This document shows positions 8,222 through 17,455 of a stretch of 64,000 bases of DNA, piece after piece. Position 1 is the first letter of the stretch; every line of letters begins with the position of its first letter. Source of the stretch: Agarivorans sp. Alg241-V36 (GTDB taxonomy: Bacteria > Pseudomonadota > Gammaproteobacteria > Enterobacterales > Celerinatantimonadaceae); NCBI RefSeq assembly GCF_900537085.1, contig NZ_UNRE01000001.1, positions 687,163-751,162 of the forward strand, in the 5' to 3' direction. The position numbers were made by a program, and so were the translations under genes. A model generated the notes under the pieces. It was not told the DNA's origin. It searched no databases and was given only the letters and a program-made list of their open reading frames with translations.

Positions 8222-8740
8222 ATGAAATGCTTAATGAAAGCGTGGGATGAATCTGAATCCCTGCTCTATAACTGGTTGTTGAAGCAGACACAAAATCAGC
8301 ATGAAACTGAAGATGTAATGCAAGAGGTTTTCCTTAAAGCAATGCGTAATAGCGAGCGCTTTTGCTCGCTAAAGGATGGCAAGTCTTGGCTGTTTAAAGT
8401 GACTAAAAATCAATTTATTGACCACTGGCGTCGCAAGATTGACATTGAAGATATTGATGACTTAGAAGCCATAGACAACAGCTTGCCGGTAATGGAACAG
8501 CTGCAAAGCTGTTTGCCTCGAATTTTGCCAAAACTCTCCAGCCATCACCGGCATGTTATCGAGTTCTGCGACTTAAATGGCATGGCGCAAGCACAATACG
8601 CCAAGCAAAATGGCTTGAGCTTAACGGCAACTAAAGCACGACTTAGGCGAGCTAGGATAGAGCTAAAACAGATCTTAGTGACAGAGTGTCAGGTCTCGCA
8701 AAACACGACAGGCGTATGTCATTTTAAACGCGCTCAATAA
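8222..8740 (+). CDS. ECF-type RNA polymerase sigma factor, SigZ-like
   Basis: This 172-residue protein has the sigma region 2 pattern (DVMQEVFLKAMRN, then SWLFKVTKNQFIDHWRRK). Region 4 follows, with SHHRHVIEFCDLNGMAQAQYA and a helix-turn-helix SLTATKARLRRARIELKQIL. The tail holds two cysteines (CQVSQNTTGVC), as in SigZ-type sigma factors, and could bind metal or form a disulfide. It lies 68 bases after the thioredoxin-like gene with no anti-sigma gene nearby. It may control the permease cluster. Family assignment is firm; the SigZ subgroup is likely. Confidence 0.85.
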   Translation: MKCLMKAWDESESLLYNWLLKQTQNQHETEDVMQEVFLKAMRNSERFCSLKDGKSWLFKVTKNQFIDHWRRKIDIEDIDDLEAIDNSLPVMEQLQSCLPRILPKLSSHHRHVIEFCDLNGMAQAQYAKQNGLSLTATKARLRRARIELKQILVTECQVSQNTTGVCHFKRAQ

Positions 8741-9096
8741 ACCGAAGCTTGCACGCGTTAGCTTTTAATTGTTGATCAGTGTTGGTGCGGGGAAATGTTG
8801 GCTGTTGAGCAGGAGTGCTTTGCTGCTAGTTGCTCCATCTTTCATAATTAATTGACTTATAAGTAATTAATTTTCATTTGCCTTCGTTTTAATCAGTATT
8901 ATGGGTATTTTGTCGTTAGAGCTTTAGTCTGCTGTATTTGTCTTGCTAAGAATTATTGATTAGTTAATGCGCAATTTTTGTTAGTAGGCTGTGATCTTCA
9001 TCGTTTATAAGCGTACAAAATTCGATCTAATTCACACCGAGATTCTGTGTTAGTTACCATACTGTTGGTCTGGATTAACTGTAATGGTTTTACTCA
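8741..9096. other. AT-rich intergenic stretch with no gene
   Basis: These 356 bases between the sigma factor and the acetyltransferase are AT-rich and broken by stops in all frames. I see no hairpin with a T-run, no repeat and no convincing operator. Confidence 0.5.
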
Positions 9097-9588
9097 TTGA
9101 ACTCTTTTACTAATGCTGCAGGTTTAACCCTGAGAAAAGCAGAGCAGAACGATTACGAAGATATAGGCGAGATTTGGCTGTCTGCCAGTTTACGTGCCCA
9201 CGATTTTTTACCCAGCAAATATTGGTGGGAGCGCCAAGATGCCTTGCAACGTTTGTATCAATTTAAATCAGAGGTGTGGGTGGCTGAAGTCGCAGGTGAG
9301 GTGTGTGGCTTTTTAGCTTTAATGGAAGAAAAACTCGTTGCCTTGTTTGTTGCGCCACAATGGCAGCGTAAAGGAATTGGCACTCAATTATTGGAGTTGG
9401 CGAAAAGCTTGCGTTCTCACTTGGTGTTGCATTTGTTTGCTGACAACTCCCAAGCTTTTAGTTTTTATTTACGCCACCGATTTCAAGTGGTGTGGCAGAG
9501 ACCAGAGCGTTATACCGGCTACTCGCTTGTTCACATGGGGTTCAATCTTCAACCGGCTATGGTGGAGGAGCCTGTGCCAGCGTCTTAA
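9097..9588 (+). CDS. GNAT-family N-acetyltransferase
   Basis: This 163-residue protein has the GNAT fold. Beta strand 4 is VALFVAPQWQRKGIGTQLL with the acetyl-CoA loop QRKGIG, and the C-terminal motif is FYLRHRFQVVWQRPERYTGY. It resembles the YjaB/PhnO-like group; the acceptor is unknown. The only in-frame start is a TTG at 9097, directly preceded by a stop, with no visible Shine-Dalgarno, so expression may be low. It converges on galU, and an inverted repeat spans its stop codon. Confidence 0.83.
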   Translation: MNSFTNAAGLTLRKAEQNDYEDIGEIWLSASLRAHDFLPSKYWWERQDALQRLYQFKSEVWVAEVAGEVCGFLALMEEKLVALFVAPQWQRKGIGTQLLELAKSLRSHLVLHLFADNSQAFSFYLRHRFQVVWQRPERYTGYSLVHMGFNLQPAMVEEPVPAS

Positions 9589-9598
9589 CGCTGGCACA
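9573..9598. terminator. Stem-loop spanning the acetyltransferase stop, between convergent genes
   Basis: TGTGCCAGCGT and ACGCTGGCACA are perfect 11-bp arms around a CTTA loop that contains the stop codon. It lies between the convergent GNAT and galU genes and may end transcription from both sides, though T-runs are missing. Confidence 0.45.
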
Positions 9599-9608
9599 GT
9601 TATTGGTG

Positions 9609-10439
9609 TTACTTACCGTATAAGTTTTCAAAACAGTAGTTGGTAGCTTCAACAAAACCTTCAACACTACCGCAGTCAAATCGCTTACCTTTAAATTTGT
9701 AGGCCATTACACAGCCGTTTTGGGCTTGAGTAAGGAGTGCGTCGGTAAGTTGAATTTCGCCATTTTTACCTGGTTTAGTATCACGAATTAGGCTGAAAAT
9801 ATCCGGCGTTAGAATGTAGCGACCAATAACCGCTAAGTTTGATGGCTCTTCACCTTTGGCGGGTTTTTCTACCATTGAGGTTACTCGGAATAAGTCATCA
9901 CGCAGCGCTTCGCCTTCGATAACCCCGTATTTGTGGGCTTCTTCTCGAGGTACTTCCATCACAGCAATAATCGAGCAGCGGAACTGTTCGTAAAGCTTGG
10001 TCATTTGCGCTAGTACGCCGCCGTCATCACCAAAACACAAGTCATCGGCTAACACTACACCAAAGGGTTCTTGGCCAATTAAGGTTTCGCCACACAATAC
10101 TGCGTGACCAAGTCCCATCATTTTCTTCTGGCGAGTAAAGGTACAGTCTACATTGTCGACTAAATGACGAATTTCTTTTAAGTAGGCTTCTTTGCTGGTG
10201 CCAGCAATTTCGTTTTCGAGCTCATAACTAATATCAAAGTGGTCGGCAATTGCGCGTTTACCCCGGCCGGTAATAAAGGCCATGTCACTCATGTCTGCAG
10301 CTACTGCCTCTTCTACACCGTATTGAACCAGAGGTTTGTTTACGATGGGCAACATTTCTTTAGGCATAGACTTGGTAGCGGGTAGAAAGCGGGTGCCATA
10401 GCCTGCAACTGGAAATAAACATTTCTTAATCATGGTCAT
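9609..10439 (-). CDS. galU: UTP-glucose-1-phosphate uridylyltransferase GalU
   Basis: GalU makes UDP-glucose from UTP and glucose-1-phosphate. The 276 residues contain the nucleotidyltransferase motif FPVAGYGTRFLPATKSMPKE at 9-28, then KPLVQYGVEEA and, later, VEKPAKGEEPSNLAVIGRYI, all typical. AGGAG sits just ahead of the ATG. UDP-glucose is a possible donor for the GpgS enzyme at 18467-19678, and glucose-1-phosphate would be released by the phosphorylase next door, so the placement makes metabolic sense. Confidence 0.95.
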   Translation of the reverse strand: MTMIKKCLFPVAGYGTRFLPATKSMPKEMLPIVNKPLVQYGVEEAVAADMSDMAFITGRGKRAIADHFDISYELENEIAGTSKEAYLKEIRHLVDNVDCTFTRQKKMMGLGHAVLCGETLIGQEPFGVVLADDLCFGDDGGVLAQMTKLYEQFRCSIIAVMEVPREEAHKYGVIEGEALRDDLFRVTSMVEKPAKGEEPSNLAVIGRYILTPDIFSLIRDTKPGKNGEIQLTDALLTQAQNGCVMAYKFKGKRFDCGSVEGFVEATNYCFENLYGK

Positions 10440-10853
10440 TGGAACTCCTTGTAACCGTACAATCTTGTTGAGTGTTGGTTGGTTAGTATCTGTATTTACT
10501 AGAGCAAGAGCGATGCCGTGAATGAATATAAAGTTTCTAAATTGTTGTTTTGTTTATAAATAATCGTTTTATTTTTGATTTGGCTAAGTCTGAACATGAT
10601 TGCTGGCGCACCTTGATGGTGCAAATCTAGAGGACCTAGCTTAATGCTGCGTTAAAATGGCACATAGCTGCTTAGCTATTTTTGCAGCACTTAGTGGCTG
10701 GCTAAACATAGCTGGGATTTATTTTACTATTTTTTCATATAAAACAAATGCTTAATTTAATGGTGTTTAGGGCGCTGTTGTTAACGAGCCTTGGCACAGT
10801 TATTGGAAACACTTAATTAATAGAAAGCTAAGCAAGCCATGGTGGGAGCCTTT
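10440..10853. other. Divergent promoter region between galU and the GH13_18 gene
   Basis: These 414 bases serve as upstream region for both divergent genes. I see a small GCACC/GGTGC hairpin near 10607 and a TGGCAC-N8-TG element near 10792 that is an imperfect sigma-54 match. Nothing here reaches a firm call. Confidence 0.4.
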
Positions 10854-12566
10854 ATGGAAGAACTCGAGTTATTACTTAAGCTAGTATATGGAACATCCTT
10901 AGACCCCAATTTAAGCCAAGACATCATCCAAAAAATTGAACAAAGCAAAGCTGGCTTTCCTCGTTATCAAGCTTGGTCTGAACAAGACGTAATATTAATT
11001 ACTTACGGCGATAGCGTATTAAGTGATGAGTTGATGCCGCTACAAAGCTTGCATCAGTTTTTACGCGAGTACTTATCGGGTTTGGTGAGTTCGGTGCATA
11101 TTCTGCCCTTTTTCCCCTTTAGCTCCGATGATGGCTTCTCGGTGATTGACTACTATCAAGTGAATTACAGCCTTGGTGACTGGACCGATGTAGCCAAGCT
11201 AAATCAAGATTTTGAGTTGATGTTTGATTTGGTGATGAATCACTGCTCGCGCCAAAGCCTTTGGTTTAACGATTTTGTAAATGGCTCTGGAGAGGGGCAA
11301 GATTACTTTGTTGAATCTGATCCTTCGCTTGATTACAGCGCAGTAACCCGCCCACGAACTAGCCCGCTTATTGTTGATGTATATACCCGCCAAGGCTTGA
11401 AGCATGTTTGGGCCACCTTTAGCGATGATCAAATAGATTTAAATTTTGCTAACCCTAAAGTGCTGTTAGCTTTTGTGGATATTTTCTTGTTCTACTTAAA
11501 GCATGGTGCGCGTTTTATTCGCCTAGATGCCGTGGCTTTTGTATGGAAGATACTGGGCACTAACTGTATTCACCTGCCACAAACTCACGCCATTGTTAAA
11601 CTGCTACGTTGGGTGATGGAACAGCTAGACCCGAATATGGTGTTAATCACCGAAACCAACGTGCCTCACCAGGAAAACATTAGTTATTTTGGCGAAGGCG
11701 ACGAAGCTCACATGGTCTATCAATTTGCGCTACCACCTTTGCTGCTACATGCCTTAAACCGTGGTAATGGCCATTACTTAACGGCTTGGGCGAGGGATTT
11801 AGTGGCTTTACCAAAGGGCTGTAACTACTTCAACTTTGTTGCTTCGCATGATGGCATTGGAGTGAGGGCGGTAGAACAGATTATTCCCAAACACGAAATT
11901 GCAGACTTGGCAGAGTCGGTACACAACTTTGGTGGCTTTGTGAGTATGAAGTCTAATGGAGACGGCACACAAAACCCTTACGAACTAAACATCTCCTTAT
12001 TTGATGCGCTGCAGGGTACACGTACCGGATCTGACCAATGGCAAGTTGAGCGCTTTTTATGTAGCCAAAAACTGTTGTTGAGCTTGCAAGGTATTCCGGG
12101 CATTTATATTCATAGTTTAACCGCTACCGAAAACGACCAGTTGCTGGTTGAGCAAACTGGCCGTACTCGCTCGATTAACCGCCACCGCTGGGATCGCCAA
12201 GATTTTGAGAAACTCTTGGCCCAAGAGCATAGCTCGCAAGCCCTTGTTTTTCAGCGCTATCGCGATTTACTGGCCTTACGTAAAACCATCACTGCTTTTC
12301 ATCCGGAGTCTGCCCAGCGAGTTTACGACTGCGGTGATGCTCTGTTTGTATTGCAGCGAGGCGATGCACCAAGAGGTACGAGTAATTCCAGTCGAGACGG
12401 ACTACTAGCGGTATTTAACCTGACTAAGTACCCACAACAAGTTGAGCATTTTGCTCAGCTGCCGCAGGCATATCAATCTGAATGTGAAGACTTACTCAGT
12501 GATGAGCAAGTGACTTTGGCGGACTACAAGCTTAAGCCTTATCAGGTGTTGTGGTTGGTGCCTTAA
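10854..12566 (+). CDS. GH13_18 glycoside phosphorylase, probable glucosylglycerate phosphorylase (YcjM-like)
   Basis: This 570-residue protein is a GH13 subfamily 18 retaining phosphorylase. Motifs are LPFFPFSSDDGFSVIDY near 85-100, FDLVMNHCS, the nucleophile region FIRLDAVAFVWK, the acid/base region LITETNVPHQENISYFG, and FVASHDGIG. These follow E. coli YcjM, a glucosylglycerate phosphorylase, more closely than classical sucrose phosphorylase. It would release glucose-1-phosphate and glycerate. I chose the ATG at 10854 (GGGAG six bases upstream) over 10839. The gpgS-gpgP genes nearby make glucosylglycerate, supporting the specificity; sucrose or glucosylglycerol remain alternatives. Confidence 0.82.
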   Translation: MEELELLLKLVYGTSLDPNLSQDIIQKIEQSKAGFPRYQAWSEQDVILITYGDSVLSDELMPLQSLHQFLREYLSGLVSSVHILPFFPFSSDDGFSVIDYYQVNYSLGDWTDVAKLNQDFELMFDLVMNHCSRQSLWFNDFVNGSGEGQDYFVESDPSLDYSAVTRPRTSPLIVDVYTRQGLKHVWATFSDDQIDLNFANPKVLLAFVDIFLFYLKHGARFIRLDAVAFVWKILGTNCIHLPQTHAIVKLLRWVMEQLDPNMVLITETNVPHQENISYFGEGDEAHMVYQFALPPLLLHALNRGNGHYLTAWARDLVALPKGCNYFNFVASHDGIGVRAVEQIIPKHEIADLAESVHNFGGFVSMKSNGDGTQNPYELNISLFDALQGTRTGSDQWQVERFLCSQKLLLSLQGIPGIYIHSLTATENDQLLVEQTGRTRSINRHRWDRQDFEKLLAQEHSSQALVFQRYRDLLALRKTITAFHPESAQRVYDCGDALFVLQRGDAPRGTSNSSRDGLLAVFNLTKYPQQVEHFAQLPQAYQSECEDLLSDEQVTLADYKLKPYQVLWLVP

Positions 12567-12623
12567 ACACAGTTCGCATTAGCAGTTTGCTTGGTTAGTT
12601 TTGTGAATGGCCCAGCTAAGATA

Positions 12624-12651
12624 AAAAAACCAGCGCTTAGCGCTGGTTTTT
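12624..12651. terminator. Bidirectional intrinsic terminator
   Basis: CCAGCGC-TTA-GCGCTGG is flanked by seven A on the left and five T on the right. It separates the convergent phosphorylase and chemoreceptor genes. Confidence 0.85.
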
Positions 12652-12671
12652 GTTTATGGGGTGAGGCTTGC

Positions 12672-14795
12672 TTATGCTGCTTTGGTTACTTCAAAGCGCT
12701 CAACCAATTGATGCAGGCGAATAATAGAGTTTTTCACTAACGTAGTTCGGCGAGTTAATTGCTGCGATGATAACTCCAAGGAAGAAGTCGTTACTTGAGC
12801 CTGCTCAGCCGTTTCGCTGTGGCGTTCACTGTTGCCGGCAATCATGTTAATGGTGGTAAACATGCTTTCTACTGCTTGTTGTAGTTCGTCGCTGCGGCTG
12901 CCAGAGTCCAGCAGGGCAGAGCTTTGGTCTACGTTTTTAACACCTTGCTCCATGTAATCTACCGCTGTTTCGGTTTTTACACGTAGTTTACCCATGGTGT
13001 TGCCAATGTGCTTGGCCGCCTCTGAGGTTCGCGTGGCTAGGTTTCTTACTTCGTCGGCGACTACCGAGAAGCCACGGCCATGTTCACCGGCTCGGGCAGC
13101 TTCAATGGCTGCATTTAACGCCAATAAGTTGGTTTGCTCGGTAATCTCAGTAATTAACTTCACAATGTCTTCAATTTGCTTCATTTCATCATTAACTTGG
13201 TTAACGCTTTTGGCTGAAGCTTCAACAATGCGTTTGATTTCTTGAGTATTTTCTACGGCATGCTGGTATTCGGTTTCGGCATTTTCCACCATGTCGGTCA
13301 TTACTTGCTGTAGGTTTTCGGCAGATTGCGTCGCTTTAACAATGTCGGTTTGTTGGTGTTGCGCTAAGTTGAGCAGCGAGTCGATGGAGTTAGAGGTTTG
13401 TTGGGTACAATTATCAACCACTCCGCAGCGGCGTAACATAGAACTACTCACCTGCTTAACCTCGTTAGACGCGTAAATAATACCGCCAACTACGCCTTCT
13501 AGGTTATCAATAAAGCTGTTAATCCAGCGTCCTAAATCGCCGGTTTCATCTGGTTTAAACTTATTGGCATCTAAGCGGCGTTTTAAGTCGCCATCGCCCT
13601 CTGCAATGGTTTGAATCACGCCGCTCATGTTTTCTAAACGCCTAGCCAATGGCTTGGCCACGATTTGTTTAAAGCCAAAAAAGCTGAGGGCTGCAAATAA
13701 CACCAGCAAACCAGCAAGCTGATTAATGCTAAGCTCAAATTGTTGAGCAATAACTAAGGGAGGCACTAGGCTAAATAGCGAGCTGGCTAAGTATTTGTTG
13801 CTCAGCTTATGACTTAGTGAGCGATGGCGATATACCTCTTCAAGATCGGCTTCACACATCATGCCCCAGCGATCAAGCGAGCCTCGTAGCTGAAAGGTGA
13901 TGCCTTTGCCAATTACCGGAATGTGTCGGTAATCAGAATAACCGGGGTAATCGATAAACAGGTTACTGCCATTTTTAATGGTTTCTCTCACACCTGGGTG
14001 TAGCTCATTAGTGGCTGGGTCAGTAAACCTAATTTCAAACTCTGTATGCTTGGCAACTTTTACGGTGCCCCAATCTGTGCTTACTCCAGACTTTAAGTTT
14101 TCTCCATGAGAAAAGGTATTGTCTTCAAAGCGTGAGCGAGACAATGCGGTGCCTGGTTTAATAGTTTGGTCGAAATTGGCATCCACCATAAAGATGTAAT
14201 TGTCGCCCGACTCACTATAAATGTGGCCAGCTTCGCGCTGAATTAAGTCACCCAAAACATCGTTAGGCACTCGGCCACATAAGCAACCCACCACTTCGCT
14301 GTTTACCTCTAAAGGTTGGTAGAACATGAGCGTGACTTGGTCATGAAATTTTGAGCTAGATGGGCCAGGCGCAAGGGTGCGCGGATCTTGGTAAGGACCG
14401 TGCAAAAATTGCTGACTAAGACCTTGTTGCAAGGCTTGCTTACTGGCAGCTACTTGCCCGGTATGTGGCTTATAGCTGCTGGCGCTCACTTTGCCTTGTA
14501 AATCTACAATAAATAATTCTGAGAAGTCATTATTGCGGCTTAGTAATTGGGACAGCATTTCTGGTTGCTGTTCTAAGGGTTTGGTCGCGAGATAAAACAT
14601 CGCATCTTGAAGAAAGTCCCATTGGGTATTTGCCCAGCCTTGTAAAAGCTTTACCCGTGTATTGGAAATGCTTTCGAAGGTTTGTTCAAGTTGTGGTTTT
14701 CGTTTGCGGTTTAACCAGCAGGCTTTACGCATAGCCAGTTTTCCGCTGTTACCAAAAATAGGTAGCCAGTGTTTTTCTTGTTGTGTGAGTTGCAT
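12672..14795 (-). CDS. Methyl-accepting chemotaxis protein with a non-exported N-terminal sensor
   Basis: The C-terminal half has the signalling hairpin with tip [13 protein letters not shown], preceded by a HAMP-like segment beginning [14 protein letters not shown]. The N-terminal 330 residues look Cache/PAS-like ([16 protein letters not shown]-type strand, YIFMVDANF). Unusually there is no N-terminal membrane helix; hydrophobic segments occur only at about 340-380, and may form a helical hairpin. So the sensor is probably cytoplasmic. I prefer the ATG at 14795 (AGG five bases upstream) to the one at 14810. About 707 residues. The ligand is unknown. Confidence 0.87.
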   Translation of the reverse strand: MQLTQQEKHWLPIFGNSGKLAMRKACWLNRKRKPQLEQTFESISNTRVKLLQGWANTQWDFLQDAMFYLATKPLEQQPEMLSQLLSRNNDFSELFIVDLQGKVSASSYKPHTGQVAASKQALQQGLSQQFLHGPYQDPRTLAPGPSSSKFHDQVTLMFYQPLEVNSEVVGCLCGRVPNDVLGDLIQREAGHIYSESGDNYIFMVDANFDQTIKPGTALSRSRFEDNTFSHGENLKSGVSTDWGTVKVAKHTEFEIRFTDPATNELHPGVRETIKNGSNLFIDYPGYSDYRHIPVIGKGITFQLRGSLDRWGMMCEADLEEVYRHRSLSHKLSNKYLASSLFSLVPPLVIAQQFELSINQLAGLLVLFAALSFFGFKQIVAKPLARRLENMSGVIQTIAEGDGDLKRRLDANKFKPDETGDLGRWINSFIDNLEGVVGGIIYASNEVKQVSSSMLRRCGVVDNCTQQTSNSIDSLLNLAQHQQTDIVKATQSAENLQQVMTDMVENAETEYQHAVENTQEIKRIVEASAKSVNQVNDEMKQIEDIVKLITEITEQTNLLALNAAIEAARAGEHGRGFSVVADEVRNLATRTSEAAKHIGNTMGKLRVKTETAVDYMEQGVKNVDQSSALLDSGSRSDELQQAVESMFTTINMIAGNSERHSETAEQAQVTTSSLELSSQQLTRRTTLVKNSIIRLHQLVERFEVTKAA

Positions 14796-15006
14796 AGAGC
14801 CTAAGTCCATTTATATTATTTTTGCATGTTTAAGCAAGAATAATGCCTTTGCATGGATATGGGGCTCTATGCTGGTGCTATGTATATTAACCAGGCTTTT
14901 CAACATGCTTATGATTTTTTTCATGGAGTAAAATGGTGCAAATGTATTATGTTGGTGCGACTTGTCTGGTTTTAGGGCTGGTACAAGGAAAACAACATAA
15001 GCTGAC

Positions 15007-15714
15007 TTATTGCATATAAATACCAGATTCAAAACCCGTGTTTTGGCAATTGGGGCTGCTGAGCAAAATAATAGCCTGCTGATCGATTAAATACTCTTGA
15101 ACGCATTGAGTGTTGGGAGCAGGAAGGCTTAAGAACCCACTAGATAATAACTCGGCTTTATCACCATATATGTTGCGAAGACTTGTTTGAGTTAGTTCTA
15201 AACTTTCACCAGCAGCATGATAAATTGTTACGGGGTAGTCGGTTGTTAGCTGATTCACTACGGTGCTTTCTGAAAGCTGCTTTAGGTAGAACCTTGCGTC
15301 GCCGCAAGATGTATTGAAACGAAGTGTATTACTGGTTTTAGTAAAACTATAGGCGTGGCTTAAGTGAGTTCCGTTGTAAGCTATCATACAGTTGTTTTCT
15401 TCATAATATTCAGTGTTGAGGCTTGCTCGTCTTTGTACCAAAGCTCGTTGTTCCAGCTCTCGGTCTGTTGCATAGTTATCCCAGAAAAGCACTCTACCAT
15501 TTTGGTCTATTGTTGCTACATGGTCATTTGCTTGGTCACGATAGATCCCCGCAGTAGATAAGCTAGAACTGTCAGGAATGTTAGGTTTTTTTCCGCCGTG
15601 GTTGGCGCAATTACCAGTACACTTAGTATTTAGATTAACGCCACTTTCTGGGTCGCAGCCGGATAAAACGGTAAGACTGATAAGAGCGATAAGTAGTTTT
15701 AAGTATGAATTCAT
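15007..15714 (-). CDS. Lipoprotein of unknown function
   Basis: This 235-residue protein starts with a lipoprotein signal ending in the lipobox LSGC, Cys at position 20; the residue after it is Asp, which in enterobacteria favours retention in the inner membrane. The mature part has six or so cysteines (such as CTGNCANHGG) and a repeated hydrophilic beta pattern. No domain is recognised. GGGAG sits seven bases upstream of the ATG. It follows the C45-like gene in the same direction after a 53-base gap, so they may share a transcript. Confidence 0.83.
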   Translation of the reverse strand: MNSYLKLLIALISLTVLSGCDPESGVNLNTKCTGNCANHGGKKPNIPDSSSLSTAGIYRDQANDHVATIDQNGRVLFWDNYATDRELEQRALVQRRASLNTEYYEENNCMIAYNGTHLSHAYSFTKTSNTLRFNTSCGDARFYLKQLSESTVVNQLTTDYPVTIYHAAGESLELTQTSLRNIYGDKAELLSSGFLSLPAPNTQCVQEYLIDQQAIILLSSPNCQNTGFESGIYMQ

Positions 15715-15767
15715 GATTTTCTCCCAAGGTGGATAAAGCGCACTAAGTCGTGCGCTAGTAGCTGAAG

Positions 15768-16910
15768 TTAGAAACAGGTTTTGCTGTAGTCAGTGAAGCG
15801 TGGGTTATCGCCCGATACATAGGCGCAACCATTTTTCACATCGAAGACCATCGCTTCTACCGTGACGAAGTCTTTACCTTGATACTTAGAAAGGTTGATA
15901 GGCTTTTTGTTGAACAGCCATTGCATAGACTCAACCGTGAGCTCGGGTGAGTAATCTAAGAATGAGTACACCGCTTGTTCGCGAGCGAAGGTATTAAAGA
16001 AGGCTTGGTTTGCTTGAAAAGCTTCCATTTTCTCCAGCATATTTTGCTTAAAGCCTTCGGTATGGTTGGCGTGGCCGACCCCTCGCGTGTGGCCACTTAT
16101 TAGTTCGGTACCGTCGGCATGGATGCGAAATGCAGCATGATTGCCTTGGTCGTCAGCTAGTGTGAAATTGAGCGGCGTTATGGTGCTATAGCCTTCAATC
16201 TTATTAATGAAATCTTGGATTGATTTGGCGCTGGTGGCCGCTGCAAATACCGCATCAGTTGAGACCAAGTTGCTGCTACCTAGGCCATCATCACCTGCAG
16301 TTATGCCTAAGAAATTAATTACAATGCCTACATGTTTTCCCATGCCTTGAAAGTGGGCACCATCAGTAGGTAAAAACATGGCGCTGTCGGTTTTTACTAT
16401 GGTGGTATTGTCGCTTAACGCGTTAATCGACAAGTCGTTGGTTTGACCAACAATGCCGTTATTAAATGCCACCGTGGTACAGCCATTCAACTCTTCAACT
16501 GCTTGATTTTGCTGCATTGATTTGATGATTTTTTGGTTTACTGACCAATCGGTAACACTGGCTTCGGCAAATAGTTGTTCAACAGGAACCTGGCGAATAG
16601 CCGCTTGATGCTCCATCATTTCAGTATATTCAGGAGCTATCTTGCGATTGTTCTCAGTTGCCACTTTAAATGCTTCAACAATCTCTTTAGGTGCTTGTTG
16701 GCGTGGTATGGTGGCCAAATAGGCAGCCAGTTCTTGGCTTGAGCTAGTGCTAAAATCTAGTACTTCAACATTTTTTTGAACCGTTTGTCGTTGAGCGTCA
16801 AAATAAGGCAGGTTATCGCCCACTTGATTAGCCGCGAAAGAAAAACCGCTAGTTGAAATTAGTAAACAAAGAGTGGTCGTTTTTAACGTAAATAGTGAAG
16901 TTTTACTCAT
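15768..16910 (-). CDS. Exported C45-like Ntn hydrolase (acyl-CoA:6-APA acyltransferase-like)
   Basis: After a signal peptide (cleaved near FSFAAN, about 27) comes a long pro-region. At about residue 143 is GCTTVAFNNGIVGQTNDL, the pattern of the penicillin acyltransferase-like Ntn hydrolases (peptidase C45). There autocleavage exposes a catalytic N-terminal Cys, followed by the G-Q-x-x-D motif. Members act on linear amides or acyl transfer; the substrate here is unknown. The length of 380 is normal for exported members. AAGGGG precedes the ATG. It is divergent from an XRE-type regulator, with an inverted repeat between them. Confidence 0.78.
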   Translation of the reverse strand: MSKTSLFTLKTTTLCLLISTSGFSFAANQVGDNLPYFDAQRQTVQKNVEVLDFSTSSSQELAAYLATIPRQQAPKEIVEAFKVATENNRKIAPEYTEMMEHQAAIRQVPVEQLFAEASVTDWSVNQKIIKSMQQNQAVEELNGCTTVAFNNGIVGQTNDLSINALSDNTTIVKTDSAMFLPTDGAHFQGMGKHVGIVINFLGITAGDDGLGSSNLVSTDAVFAAATSAKSIQDFINKIEGYSTITPLNFTLADDQGNHAAFRIHADGTELISGHTRGVGHANHTEGFKQNMLEKMEAFQANQAFFNTFAREQAVYSFLDYSPELTVESMQWLFNKKPINLSKYQGKDFVTVEAMVFDVKNGCAYVSGDNPRFTDYSKTCF

Positions 16911-16948
16911 AGTATTCCCCTTAATTTTCTGCCCAAAAGGTGTGTATT

Positions 16949-16972
16949 TGTTAACTTGGATTTAGCTTAACA
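16949..16972. promoter_or_regulatory. Candidate operator between the C45-like gene and the XRE gene
   Basis: TGTTAA-N12-TTAACA is a perfect inverted repeat in the 115-base divergent promoter region. Its position suggests binding by the adjacent HTH regulator, possibly controlling both genes. No direct evidence. Confidence 0.4.
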
Positions 16973-17025
16973 AAGTAAATTTCTATATATTGGAAGCTTA
17001 AGAAGGGGAAATTACGGATTATGGA

Positions 17026-17424
17026 ATGCCAGAATTAGACTCTGAGGGCTATGAATTTTTTGGATTAAAGGATGCTGAGATTCGAGGAATGCTTATCGAG
17101 CGAATCGAATTTTTGATGGCTAACTTGTCGTGGTCGAAAAAAACCTTGGCTGATAAAGCCGGATTACCCTCTAGCTCCATGTATAGTAAATTAGATAGAG
17201 AGGGCAGTGGGCAACTAACCCTAATAGATATCTGTGCGATAGCAAAAGCTATGGATATCAGCGTGGTGCAATTACTACCTTTAACTGCCGCAGAGCGCAT
17301 TTTAGGCGGAAAGCCTCCTGCTAAAGCGTCAATGTTAAAAATGTGGGACGTGTTGCTTTCACGAAGTGCCGAAGAGTTAGAGGTAATCTACAACATCGAC
17401 AAAATACTGCACGACAAGAAATAG
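17026..17424 (+). CDS. XRE-family helix-turn-helix regulator
   Basis: Residues 25-85 of this 132-residue protein form a Cro/CI-type HTH: LSWSKKTLADKAGLPSSSMY contains the turn and recognition helix, followed by LTLIDICAIAKAMDISVVQL. The flanks are unassigned; the C-terminal 45 residues (SMLKMWDVLLSRSAEELEVI) may dimerise. An overlapping earlier ATG at 17021 stops within six codons. It is divergent from the C45-like hydrolase. Confidence 0.85.
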   Translation: MPELDSEGYEFFGLKDAEIRGMLIERIEFLMANLSWSKKTLADKAGLPSSSMYSKLDREGSGQLTLIDICAIAKAMDISVVQLLPLTAAERILGGKPPAKASMLKMWDVLLSRSAEELEVIYNIDKILHDKK

Positions 17425-17455
17425 CGCTTAAACGAATACTTGTCGTGAAAGATTA

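Noticed and set aside
9592-9606. A TGGCAC-type sigma-54-like element, repeated identically at 10792-10806
   Set aside because: The shared 15 bases TGGCACAGTTATTGG have GG instead of GC at the -12 position, and the first copy lies between convergent genes where no promoter is expected.
13291-13476. Frames antisense to the chemoreceptor (also 12994-13245)
   Set aside because: Cys/Ser-rich composition typical of reverse-strand shadows of a helical gene.
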